From assembly GCA_963710675.1 (NCBI GenBank), contig CAVQBE010000017.1, forward strand, positions 248,001 through 312,000: a stretch of 64,000 bases of DNA, in the 5' to 3' direction. Position 1 is the stretch's first letter. Each line of letters opens with the position of its first letter. The DNA comes from JACCZX01 sp963710675. GTDB lineage: Bacteria > Pseudomonadota > Gammaproteobacteria > Burkholderiales > Burkholderiaceae_F. Of this stretch, positions 18,569-26,815 are shown piece by piece. The notes below the pieces were generated by a model. The model saw nothing but the letters and a program-made list of their open reading frames with translations, did no database searches and was not told the DNA's origin. A program made the translations under genes and the position numbers.

Positions 18569-21421
18569 TCAGAGTGAAATACAAGAGAAAAAATCGATTT
18601 TCAGAGGGCAATTGCGTGTCAGCAACGCGTTTTCTCCTCTGAAAATCTTCGAATGATGTGTGCAACGCGCACGAAAGCTATACAAGAAATAGGTGTTCTG
18701 TACCTGCGAACACAACATCTGGTATGCGTCAGGCCGCGCTGCTGCCCGCTCCAGATCGGCAATCATGCGGTCGATGCGCGGGCCGAGCTTCTCGGTGGTG
18801 ACCTGTTCGCGTAGCCGCTCGATCATCAGCGGAAAAGCAAACGGAGACGCGCGCGAAAGAAGCCGGTAAACAATTTTCTGGGCACGCATGCGGGCGAGCG
18901 CGGCGTGCAGACGCTCGATGTCTAGCTCCTGCTCGAGGACCTCGCGCTCGGCCTGAGCAAGCAGCTTATTACCAGCATCGTACTTGCGGAATACCTCGTA
19001 AAACAGACCGGAGCTCGCCTGCAACTGCTTGACCGACTTTGGGGCGCCCGGGTAACCCTGGAAAATCAGCCCGGAAACGCGGGCAACCTCTCGGAAGCGC
19101 CGCCGCGCGAGCTCACCCGCGTTCAGGCTCGCCAGAACATCTTCCAACAGATTCTCAGAAGTCAGTAACTGATCGGAACGCGCCTGCCAGGCGCCCATCC
19201 AGTCAATATCGACCGGCGACAGCAACTCAAAGCCATAGTCGTTCATCGAGATAGAAAACGTTGATGGCGTGCCCTGGCCGATGCGGTACGCGAGCAGCGA
19301 TCCCAGACCGATGTGAACGTGGCGGCCCGCGAACGGATAGACGAACAGATGTCGTCCTTCGCGCGAGCGCATCGACTCGACGACCAGCGTGTCGCGTGTC
19401 GGCACCTTTGACCACTTTGCCTGCAGCTCGATCAGCGGCCGCGCCAGCTGCATCTCCGGAGCGTCATAGTTTCCGGCCAGAGCCCCTTCGAGCTCGCGCA
19501 GCGCAGCGTCCGCCATTTCACTCGACAGCGGCATCTTGGCGCCCATCCAGCGCGGCACCGCACCCTGCCTGTTCTTCGCCGTGCGTACGTAGGCGGTCAT
19601 CTCGTGCACACGAACCAGTTCGAGCATGCGCCCGCCGAATAGAAAAGTGTCGCCCTTGCGCAGACGGCTGATGAACGATTCCTCCATCACACCCACATCG
19701 CGACCGTTCATTGTCTTGATCAGCATCGATTCTTCGGAAACGATCGTGCCGATCGACATTCGATGCCTCTGCCCGATCCGCGCGTCCACGACGCGATAGA
19801 CGCCTTCGGCGTCACGGCTTACTCGTTGATAGTCCGGATACGCGCGCAGCGCTTCGCCACCGCGGCCAACGAAGTCAAGCGCCCATTGCCAGTCTTCCTC
19901 TGACAAGGCCCGATAGCTCCACGAGTCACGCACTTCCGCAAGCAGCTCATCCTCGATGAAGCCGGTGCCGAGCGCGATGGTCACCAGATGCTGAACGAGG
20001 ACGTCGAGAGGCCGCTCAGGCGCACGCCGTGATTCGATGCGGCCGTCACGCAGCGCGCTTCTCGCCGCGGCCGCCTCGACGAGCTCCAGTGTGTTGGTTG
20101 GCACCAGTGTCACGCGCGACGTGCGTCCCGGCGCATGTCCGCTCCGGCCCGCCCGCTGCAGCAATCGCGCGACGCCTTTGGGGCTGCCAATTTGAAGCAC
20201 GCGCTCGACAGGCAGGAAGTCGACGCCAAGATCCAGGCTCGACGTCGCGACGACCGCCTTTAACCGGCCTTCCTTCAGCCCCATCTCGACCCAGTCGCGC
20301 ACGTCTCGCGCCAGGGAGCCGTGATGCAGAGCAATCAGGCCGGCCCACGCTGGTTTCGATTCGAGAATGGCCTGATACCAAAGCTCGGCCTGCGAGCGCG
20401 TGTTGGTGAATACCAGCGTGGTCGACGCCGACGCGATCTCGCTGACCACCGGCGGAACCATCTTGATACCGAGGTGGCCACCCCACGGGAAGCGGCCCGG
20501 CTCCTCGGGTAGCAACGTGTCGACAAGCAGCGTCTTGTCGATCCGTCCCTGAACGAGCACGCCTTCTTCGCGATTAAGCAGAACCTGCATCGCGTGCTCG
20601 GTGTTGCCGAGTGTCGCCGACAACCCCCAGACGCACAGCGAAGCTGCGCGGCTGGGGTCGGCCACACTCGGCGGTTGCCCCTTATCAAGCCCCCCACCCC
20701 CGGCCCCCGCCCCGGGGCGGGGGGCTTCCGCGCGTTGCGCGGCGCGCTGACGCCCGAACGTGCGCAACCGCGCCAGTGCTAACTGCACTTGCACGCCGCG
20801 CTTGGTGCCGATCAGCTCGTGCCATTCGTCGACGACGATCATTGCCAGATTGGACAACTGCTCGCGAGAGTCAGCTCGGGTCAGCATCAGGCTCAGCGAT
20901 TCGGGCGTCGTGATCAGCACTTCGGGCAATTGCTTCGACTGCCGCGCGCGCTCGGCGGAGTCTGTATCTCCTGTGCGGACACCGATTTGCCACGCAAGCC
21001 CGAGATCCTCGAGCGGCGCCGCCAGCGAGCGCGCTGTGTCGGCAGCCAGCGCGCGCATCGGCGTCAGCCATAACAGACGTAAACCTCCGCCCTTCACTTC
21101 TCCGGCGAGCGCGCGATTAAGCAGGGCGAACCACACCGCGTACGTCTTGCCCGAGCCAGTGGTGGCATGTAGCAGCCCCGAGCGCCCTTGTGCAACGTGC
21201 CGCCACACGTCACTCTGAAATTCGAACGGCTGCCAGCCGTGTGCAGCAAACCAACCGTCGGCGCTCGGCAGAGAGAGTTGCGCGCGATGCCGCGGATCGG
21301 CAGTTGCGGACGATGGCGCATCCGTCATGGCGGCTTGCCGCTGCACACGCGCCTTTTTTGCACGCAATGCGCGTAGCTGCGTTCCGACGTTAGGCCCGGG
21401 CGGTAGACCTCGATTGTTCAT
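18569..21421 (-). CDS. Ligase-associated DEXH-box helicase (Lhr-like)
   Basis: A superfamily 2 DNA helicase of the Lhr type. It has FQSDVWRHVAQGRSGLLH, Walker A ATTGSGKT, DExH box VVDEWHEL, motif III WGLSATLGN, and motifs V and VI (ATSSLDLGVDFL, QRAGRSGH). The Lhr C-terminal region follows. The protein is the helicase of the ligase-associated DNA damage response set, next to the ligase and exonuclease here. At up to 950 residues it is longer than the usual roughly 820. Part of the excess is an about 45-residue Gly/Pro/Arg insertion just before motif III, and part is an unusual basic tail. The first ATG (21421) may be too early; 21328 is an alternative. Confidence 0.9.
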   Translation of the reverse strand: MNNRGLPPGPNVGTQLRALRAKKARVQRQAAMTDAPSSATADPRHRAQLSLPSADGWFAAHGWQPFEFQSDVWRHVAQGRSGLLHATTGSGKTYAVWFALLNRALAGEVKGGGLRLLWLTPMRALAADTARSLAAPLEDLGLAWQIGVRTGDTDSAERARQSKQLPEVLITTPESLSLMLTRADSREQLSNLAMIVVDEWHELIGTKRGVQVQLALARLRTFGRQRAAQRAEAPRPGAGAGGGGLDKGQPPSVADPSRAASLCVWGLSATLGNTEHAMQVLLNREEGVLVQGRIDKTLLVDTLLPEEPGRFPWGGHLGIKMVPPVVSEIASASTTLVFTNTRSQAELWYQAILESKPAWAGLIALHHGSLARDVRDWVEMGLKEGRLKAVVATSSLDLGVDFLPVERVLQIGSPKGVARLLQRAGRSGHAPGRTSRVTLVPTNTLELVEAAAARSALRDGRIESRRAPERPLDVLVQHLVTIALGTGFIEDELLAEVRDSWSYRALSEEDWQWALDFVGRGGEALRAYPDYQRVSRDAEGVYRVVDARIGQRHRMSIGTIVSEESMLIKTMNGRDVGVMEESFISRLRKGDTFLFGGRMLELVRVHEMTAYVRTAKNRQGAVPRWMGAKMPLSSEMADAALRELEGALAGNYDAPEMQLARPLIELQAKWSKVPTRDTLVVESMRSREGRHLFVYPFAGRHVHIGLGSLLAYRIGQGTPSTFSISMNDYGFELLSPVDIDWMGAWQARSDQLLTSENLLEDVLASLNAGELARRRFREVARVSGLIFQGYPGAPKSVKQLQASSGLFYEVFRKYDAGNKLLAQAEREVLEQELDIERLHAALARMRAQKIVYRLLSRASPFAFPLMIERLREQVTTEKLGPRIDRMIADLERAAARPDAYQMLCSQVQNTYFLYSFRARCTHHSKIFRGENALLTRNCPLKIDFFSCISL

Positions 21422-21430
21422 GCGGTGGTG

Positions 21431-21462
21431 GGCGAAAAAGAAAACGCCGCCCGCAGGCGGCG
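21431..21462 (-). terminator. Intrinsic terminator (minus strand)
   Basis: A 7-bp GC stem CGCCGCC/GGCGGCG with a 4-nt loop is followed on the minus strand by TTTTCTTTTTC. It lies 20 bp after the stop of the small exported protein gene and just before the helicase start, so the helicase probably needs its own promoter or readthrough. Confidence 0.8.
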
Positions 21463-21482
21463 CTTCGTCCTTGCAATGTCTT

Positions 21483-21731
21483 CTACGGCTTGATGTTCAA
21501 AATCGTCATCGCCTTAGCCAGCGTGTCGACCGACTCCTGATGCTTGCCGGCCTTGTGCAGCGTTTCGCCCTCGGCGCGATACTTCTTCACCTCAACCATT
21601 TGCGCCTCGGTCAGTTTAGGATTCTTCGCCATCGCGTCGTCGATCTTTTTCATGTCTGCTGGACAATGAAATGCCAATGCAGCGGTCGCGAACACCATAA
21701 GCGCTGCCGCAACAGGAACGTGAAGTTTCAT
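21483..21731 (-). CDS. Small exported helical protein of unknown function
   Basis: 82 residues: a signal peptide (MKLHVPVAAALMVFATAALA) and a short, mostly helical mature part with a single Cys in FHCPADMKKIDDAMA. A pair of helices follows (EAQMVEVKKYRAEGETLHKAG, then KHQESVDTLAKAMTIL), like a single TPR-type hairpin. Intact. It lies between ligase and helicase in the damage-response cluster, but as a periplasmic protein is unlikely to be part of that pathway. It has a purine-rich ribosome site before the ATG and its own terminator. Confidence 0.8.
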   Translation of the reverse strand: MKLHVPVAAALMVFATAALAFHCPADMKKIDDAMAKNPKLTEAQMVEVKKYRAEGETLHKAGKHQESVDTLAKAMTILNIKP

Positions 21732-21779
21732 AAGTGCCTCCCTTATCAGTGTGGTGCCGCTGTGGCGACCGGCGGAAGT

Positions 21780-23414
21780 CTAACGCGCCCCATCGAGCAG
21801 CGACTGCAACGTTGAAAGCGTGTCGGCGTCCTCAACCGGCTTGTCTTGCCGCCAGCGCAGCATGCGCGGAAATCGCACGGCGATTCCGCTCTTGTGGCGC
21901 GGCGAGCGTTGAATTCCCTCAAAGCCAATCTCAAAGACCATCGTTGGCGTCACGCTTCGCACCGGTCCAAATTTTTCAACCGTTGTGCGGCGAATCGCAG
22001 CGTCGACCTTGCGAATCTCTTCGTCGGTCAAACCCGAATAGGCCTTGGTAAACGGCACCAGGGCACGCTCCGCCGTGCCGGTTTCGCCGGTCCAGATTGC
22101 AAACGTGTAGTCCGAATAAAGACTTGCCCTTCGACCGTGGCCGCGTTGGGCATAGACAAGCACTGCGTCGATCGCATACGGATCGATCTTCCACTTCCAC
22201 CAGTTGGCATGCGCATCCTTGGTCCGTCCGACTCGATACGATGATTCAAGGTGCTTGATCATCAGTCCCTCAACGCCGCGGTCACGCGATTGCTCGCGCA
22301 TCGACGCTATTTGTTCCCACGAACTGCCCTCCACACGCGGCGAAATCAGCAGTCCGTGTTCACTCGCAATCTTCTCGAGCGACGCGCGCCGCTCTCGTTG
22401 CAAATGTAGGCGAAAGTCCTGCCCGTTGAGTTCGAGCAAGTCGTAGGCCATGAACGCTACGGGCGCTTCGCGAAGCACGTTGGCCGTCACGCTCTTACGA
22501 GTGACGCGCCTCTGCAGCAAAGCGAACGGCTGTGGAATGTTGTCACGCCAAACCAGGAGTTCGCCGTCGAGCACAGTGCCGTCGGGTAATGATCGCGCTT
22601 GCTCGACGATCTCCGGAAAGCGGTCGGTGATCAGCTCTTCACCCCGCGACCAAAGCCATGCCTTGCCTGCGCGACGAACCAGCTGTGCGCGAATCCCGTC
22701 GTACTTCCATTCAATCAACCAGGTGGCGGGCGAGCCCAGTTCTTCTGTAATCCTCTCGACCGGCAACGTCAACGAGTGGGCGAGGAAGAATGGATAGGGA
22801 TGGCCATCGGCAACGACATGATCACCCGCATCGACCAGCGACAGATAACGCTCGGGCGTAGGTGTAAACGACACATCGGTATAGCCGATCATTCGCTGCG
22901 CAACGATCTTCGCGTCGATCCCGGAGTGTTCGGCAAGCGCGCGTATGACGAGAAGCCGTGACACTCCGACGCGAAAGCCGCCGCCGATCAGTTTGATCAG
23001 CAGAAAGCGCTCAGGCGTATCCAGTTCGGCGACATAGGTGGTCAACGCCGCCAGCACATCCTTGGGTGCACGTCCGCGCAACGGCAGCAGCCGTTGTTCG
23101 ATCCAAAATGCAAGCGAGCCGTCGCTTTGCTTGACCGCCGGCGGCAACAACAGCGCGATCGTTTCAGCCATATCGCCGACCGCCTGATAGCTCTCTTCGA
23201 ACAACCATTCCGGCAGTCCGCTGGCGGCTATTGCAAAGTCGCGTAACAGTCGCGAGTTGATCGCCTGCCGCGGTTTGCCGCCCGCAAGGAAGTACACCGC
23301 CCACGCTGCATCTGCGGCGTCGGCAATCGCGAAGTAACGCTTGAGCGCGTCGACCTTTGAGCGCGTTGAGGTCGAGGTGTCCAACTCGTTGAAGAGTCTT
23401 GCAAAACGCTTCAT
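21780..23414 (-). CDS. ATP-dependent DNA ligase of the ligase-associated damage response
   Basis: An intact 544-residue ATP-dependent ligase. It has the N-terminal DNA-binding domain, the adenylation motif EWKYDGIRAQLV with the catalytic Lys, DGELLVW (motif III), GLMIKH (motif IV) and WWKWKIDPYAIDAVLVY (motif V). An OB-fold C-terminus follows. This is the long single-polypeptide form known from NCBI as the cisplatin damage response ligase, without the primase and nuclease domains of LigD. Its ATG overlaps the stop of the exonuclease gene (ATGA), so both are in one operon. No frameshift, unlike many neighbours. Confidence 0.93.
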   Translation of the reverse strand: MKRFARLFNELDTSTSTRSKVDALKRYFAIADAADAAWAVYFLAGGKPRQAINSRLLRDFAIAASGLPEWLFEESYQAVGDMAETIALLLPPAVKQSDGSLAFWIEQRLLPLRGRAPKDVLAALTTYVAELDTPERFLLIKLIGGGFRVGVSRLLVIRALAEHSGIDAKIVAQRMIGYTDVSFTPTPERYLSLVDAGDHVVADGHPYPFFLAHSLTLPVERITEELGSPATWLIEWKYDGIRAQLVRRAGKAWLWSRGEELITDRFPEIVEQARSLPDGTVLDGELLVWRDNIPQPFALLQRRVTRKSVTANVLREAPVAFMAYDLLELNGQDFRLHLQRERRASLEKIASEHGLLISPRVEGSSWEQIASMREQSRDRGVEGLMIKHLESSYRVGRTKDAHANWWKWKIDPYAIDAVLVYAQRGHGRRASLYSDYTFAIWTGETGTAERALVPFTKAYSGLTDEEIRKVDAAIRRTTVEKFGPVRSVTPTMVFEIGFEGIQRSPRHKSGIAVRFPRMLRWRQDKPVEDADTLSTLQSLLDGAR

Positions 23415-24442
23415 CCAGGTTCTTGCGCGGGCTCCGTCGACGCCACATCGCCCGCTTCTTCATCGCCGTATTCGGTTTCAAATGCCGAAGCGTCCAGCCC
23501 ATGCTCGCTCAGCCAGCGCACCAGCACCGGGATCTGTCCATGCGTGACGATCACCTGCTGCGCTTCGGTCGCAGCGATCGCCTGCAGTAGCCCGGGCCAA
23601 TCGGCGTGATCCGACAGTACAAAGCCACGATCGAGCGACCGGCGCCGCCGCGTCCCGCGCAGCCGCATCCACCCCGATGCGAATGCATCCGAGTAATCGC
23701 CAAAGCGGCGCAGCCAGGGCGAACCTTGTGCTGATGGCGGCGCCAGGATCAATGCGCGCGACAACTCCGCCTTGTCGGTTTCCGATACGAGCTGCGTTGG
23801 CGGCAGCAGCACGCCGCTCGCGCGATAGGCTCTATTCAACGGTTCGACGGCGCCGTGTACGACGATGCGGCCGATGCTCGCATCGACACCGGACAGTATT
23901 CGCTGCGCCTTGCCGAACGCGTAGCAGAACAGCACCGAGGCACGACCACTATCCGCGTTCGCACTCCACCATGCGTTGATGTCGGCAAACACCCGTTGCG
24001 AGTCATCCCACCGGTAGATCGGCAGTCCGAAGGTGGACTCGGTGATGAACGCATCGCAGCGCACTGGCTCGAACGGCAGGCACGTCACGTCGGGGTTGAG
24101 CTTGTAATCACCCGATGCGACCCAGACACGGCCGTCTTTTTCGACTCGAATCTGCGACGATCCGAGCACATGTCCGGCAGGATGCAGCGAGACACGAACG
24201 CCGTTGATGTCGACAGTGTCCCCATAATCAATCGTCTGCAGCGATATTGCCCCCAGGCGCGTGCGAAGCACGTGCTCAGCCGGGGTCGCCGCAAGATACC
24301 TCGCGTGGCCCGGTCGCGCGTGATCACCGTGGGCGTGCGTGATCACCGCACGATCGACATCTCGCCACGGGTCGATATAAAAATCCCCCGGCGGGCAATA
24401 GAGCCCCTGGGGGCGCGCAACGATCAGCGGGACTTTTGTCAT
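23411..24442 (-). CDS. Ligase-associated DNA exonuclease (MBL-fold, beta-CASP)
   Basis: An intact protein of 343 residues of the mRNA 3'-end processing/SNM1-like metallo-beta-lactamase type. The metal site is visible as THAHGDHARPGHA near residue 35. HPAGHVLGSSQIRVE, VASGDYKLNPDVTC and FITESTFGLPIYRW follow, and a downstream beta-CASP segment ends LSDHADWP. Members form a set with the ATP-dependent ligase and DEXH helicase and are predicted DNA exonucleases acting in damage repair. It is the first gene of the operon and is overlapped by the ligase start. A divergent small gene starts 94 bp away. Confidence 0.92.
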   Translation of the reverse strand: MTKVPLIVARPQGLYCPPGDFYIDPWRDVDRAVITHAHGDHARPGHARYLAATPAEHVLRTRLGAISLQTIDYGDTVDINGVRVSLHPAGHVLGSSQIRVEKDGRVWVASGDYKLNPDVTCLPFEPVRCDAFITESTFGLPIYRWDDSQRVFADINAWWSANADSGRASVLFCYAFGKAQRILSGVDASIGRIVVHGAVEPLNRAYRASGVLLPPTQLVSETDKAELSRALILAPPSAQGSPWLRRFGDYSDAFASGWMRLRGTRRRRSLDRGFVLSDHADWPGLLQAIAATEAQQVIVTHGQIPVLVRWLSEHGLDASAFETEYGDEEAGDVASTEPAQEPG

Positions 24443-24536
24443 AGCCTAGTCACGAAACGGTCATACCCTTTAGCTAACGGTAAGTAAGCCGATAACAAGA
24501 ACATAAGAAAAACAATAAGAGAAAGGAGCTTGAACC

Positions 24537-24719
24537 GTGTCTTCAGTAACTCCAGTAGCGATTTTTCTGACGCTGTTCGCGGCGTTCATCGGCCTGGCCT
24601 TGATCCAGCACCGGACGCGACGCGCTCACGAGTCGTTCATCGACGAGTATGTATGCGGCGGCGGATGTAGCGGCAACGGATGCGGTGGCGATGGAGGATG
24701 CGGAGGCGGCGGCGATTGA
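24537..24719 (+). CDS. Small membrane protein with Cys/Gly-rich C-terminal tail
   Basis: A 60-residue protein from a GTG start with GAAAGGAG upstream. It has one hydrophobic segment (VAIFLTLFAAFIGLALI), a short basic/helical part (QHRTRRAHESFIDEYV) and then an extraordinary tail: five Cys among Gly, Asn and Asp in about 20 residues. The arrangement suggests a membrane-anchored metal or Fe-S-binding tail on the cytoplasmic side, but I know no characterised homologue. It runs divergently from the exonuclease operon. Confidence 0.75.
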   Translation: MSSVTPVAIFLTLFAAFIGLALIQHRTRRAHESFIDEYVCGGGCSGNGCGGDGGCGGGGD

Positions 24720-24728
24720 GAGGTTCTT

Positions 24729-25979
24729 CTAGCCGTCGTCGCGACGAGTCGCCACGATGGTCAGCACGCGCACCAGCTGATACGCAACCCAGCTCATCCC
24801 CCGCCGCAGGCGACTGCGGCGCGCGCACGCGTCGGCATCCACGATCGTCGCGTCGTTCGCGATCGCTGCTTCAAGCGCTTGCTGCAAATCCTGCGCGAAC
24901 GCTTCGTCATAGACGGCGACGTTTGCTTCACGTGCGAGCAGCAGGCTATAGGGGTCGATATTGCTGGAACCGACCGTTGCCCACTTCTGATCAACCACCG
25001 CTACCTTGGCGTGCAGATAGCTGGGTGTGTATTCATAAATCTGCACTCCACACTTGACCAGGTCGCCATACAGCGCTTGCTGCGCGTAGTGCTGCAGCCG
25101 GTACTCCATCAAACCTTGCAGCAGCAGGCGGACTCGCACCCCGCGCTCAGCCATCTCGCACAAAGCATCTCGGAACTTCTTGCCAGGCAAAAAATAGGCA
25201 TTGGCAATCAGCACGTCGTGCCGTGCATGCGCGAAAGCGTCCATATAAGCGCGCTCAATGGTCCTGCGATTGCCCAGGTTATCGCGCAGCAGCAGCGCGG
25301 CACGCACGTCGCCCTCCGGCGGCGGTGGCTCAATGTGCGGTGGCCGCCAAGTAGGTCTGCGCTTCAGTTGCAGCACGGATACGATCCACCAAAGCCGCGT
25401 CACCGTAAACGCGATGGCGGCCACCAGAGGGCCTTCGCAACAGACTGCGAAGTCGAAGCGAGGCCCAAGTTTGGCGCGAATCGGCTCCGGGTCCGGATGG
25501 TGGTAGTCGTCAATGATGTTGATGCCACCAACGAACGCCAACCGGTTGTCGAACAGCGCAACCTTGCGATGAAGCCTGCGCAGCAAGCGACGATCGAACC
25601 GCCACCAGCGCGCGCGCCTGAAGACGATTACCTTCGCGCCCTTCGGCCGAAGTCGCGCAACTAACAAGTCGGCAGCCGCCTGCGAGCCGAACCCGTCAAT
25701 CAACAGATGCACCAGGACGCCACGTTGCGCCGCGGCCGCAAGTGCATCGCTGACCTTCTGCCCGACGTCGTCGAGCTCGAAGATGTACGTTTCGATATAG
25801 ATCGATTGACTGGCCGCATTGATGGCCGCGAGTAGCCGCGGGAAATACTCGGCTCCGTTTTGCAGCAGCTCTATGCGATTGCCTGAGTAGACAACCGGCC
25901 GGGTGCTGGTCGAGAGCTTGCGAAAAGCGCGCTCTGCACGCCGGGCTGGTGGCGGCTCGAGCAACGCCTGTTCGTTCAT
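24729..25979 (-). CDS. clsB: Cardiolipin synthase ClsB (phospholipase D family)
   Basis: An intact 416-residue protein with two HKD motifs: LHRKVALFDNRLAFVGG and YLHAKVAVVDQKWATVGSSN. The pattern between them (DNLGNRRTIERAYMDAF, IANAYFLPG) is typical of ClsB/YbhO. It condenses phosphatidylglycerol with another phospholipid at the membrane to make cardiolipin; the C-terminal ends in a hydrophobic stretch (MSWVAYQLVRVLTIV). It lies 10 bp downstream of the EEP-family gene, as in the ybhP-ybhO arrangement of other proteobacteria. Confidence 0.92.
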   Translation of the reverse strand: MNEQALLEPPPARRAERAFRKLSTSTRPVVYSGNRIELLQNGAEYFPRLLAAINAASQSIYIETYIFELDDVGQKVSDALAAAAQRGVLVHLLIDGFGSQAAADLLVARLRPKGAKVIVFRRARWWRFDRRLLRRLHRKVALFDNRLAFVGGINIIDDYHHPDPEPIRAKLGPRFDFAVCCEGPLVAAIAFTVTRLWWIVSVLQLKRRPTWRPPHIEPPPPEGDVRAALLLRDNLGNRRTIERAYMDAFAHARHDVLIANAYFLPGKKFRDALCEMAERGVRVRLLLQGLMEYRLQHYAQQALYGDLVKCGVQIYEYTPSYLHAKVAVVDQKWATVGSSNIDPYSLLLAREANVAVYDEAFAQDLQQALEAAIANDATIVDADACARRSRLRRGMSWVAYQLVRVLTIVATRRDDG

Positions 25980-25989
25980 CTCGTAAGGC

Positions 25990-26802
25990 TCACGCCACTT
26001 CCATGTCTGCGATCAGTGGCATGTGGTCGGAGCGCTGCGCCCACTCGACACCCTTCGGGACACGAACGTCATTTATCTTGAACCCACGGACGTAGATCCG
26101 ATCCAGTTGCAGCCACGGCATCATGCTCGGATATGTGCGCGCTACGTGCGAGCGCGGCAACTCACGCCACGGCAGGAGCTTGTCGCGCAGCCTTGGTTTC
26201 GACTGGCGCCGGTTGAATTCCGAAGCTGCCTCGAACACGTCGAGCTCGTTATGCAGCACCTGATCCACGCCGCGCTGCCAGTCGTTGAAGTCGCCCGCAA
26301 TAATCAGCGGCGCTCCTTTGGGTACCTCGGTTTTCACGAACTCGATCAGAAATTCCGCCTGCCGCACCCGGCTGCGCTTGATCAGGCCAAAGTGGGTGTT
26401 GATCAAATGGATGTCAAGCGCGCCCTTGCTCGTTTCGACGTGCGACACCGCGTGCAGCAGCCCGCGCTTTTCGAGAGCGTGATCCGAGATGTCGTGATTC
26501 AGACTGCGGCCGATCGTGTGACGGGACACGATGGCATTGCCGTGGTGACCATGCGGATACACCGCATTCATTCCGTAGGCGCGATGCAGATAGCTGCCGG
26601 TGCACAGGAAATCCAGCTGGGTGCCCGCGGGATAACCGTTGCGTTTAGCCATCCGGTCGTTCTTTTCCTGCACTTCCTGCAGGAAAACGATGTCCGCGTC
26701 CATTGAATGCAGCGCGAGCTTGACATCATGGATGCGCACTTTCTGGCGCAGCCCGCCCGTGACGCCCTTGTGAATGTTGTAGGTAGCGACTCGAATCTTC
26801 AT
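25990..26802 (-). CDS. Endonuclease/exonuclease/phosphatase family protein (YbhP-like)
   Basis: An intact protein of 270 residues, starting at the ATG that gives the family-typical MKIRVATYNIHKGVTGG. Catalytic motifs are visible in order: LQEVQEKND, LINTHFGLIKRSR, GDFNDWQRG and RSDHMPLIADM. It belongs to the Mg-dependent phosphodiesterase fold shared by exonuclease III, DNase I and inositol phosphatases. Its place immediately before clsB is conserved in enterobacteria and Burkholderiales, and a phospholipid-related role has been suspected but not shown. Confidence 0.88.
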   Translation of the reverse strand: MKIRVATYNIHKGVTGGLRQKVRIHDVKLALHSMDADIVFLQEVQEKNDRMAKRNGYPAGTQLDFLCTGSYLHRAYGMNAVYPHGHHGNAIVSRHTIGRSLNHDISDHALEKRGLLHAVSHVETSKGALDIHLINTHFGLIKRSRVRQAEFLIEFVKTEVPKGAPLIIAGDFNDWQRGVDQVLHNELDVFEAASEFNRRQSKPRLRDKLLPWRELPRSHVARTYPSMMPWLQLDRIYVRGFKINDVRVPKGVEWAQRSDHMPLIADMEVA

Positions 26803-26815
26803 GGTTGTTATTTTG

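Noticed and set aside
18569..24442. Helicase-ligase-nuclease cluster as a phage defence island
   Set aside because: The exact combination matches the known ligase-associated damage response set, not a defence system.
26023..26706. A 227-codon plus-strand open frame opposite the EEP-family gene
   Set aside because: The minus strand has all catalytic motifs of the phosphodiesterase; the opposite frame shows no family pattern.
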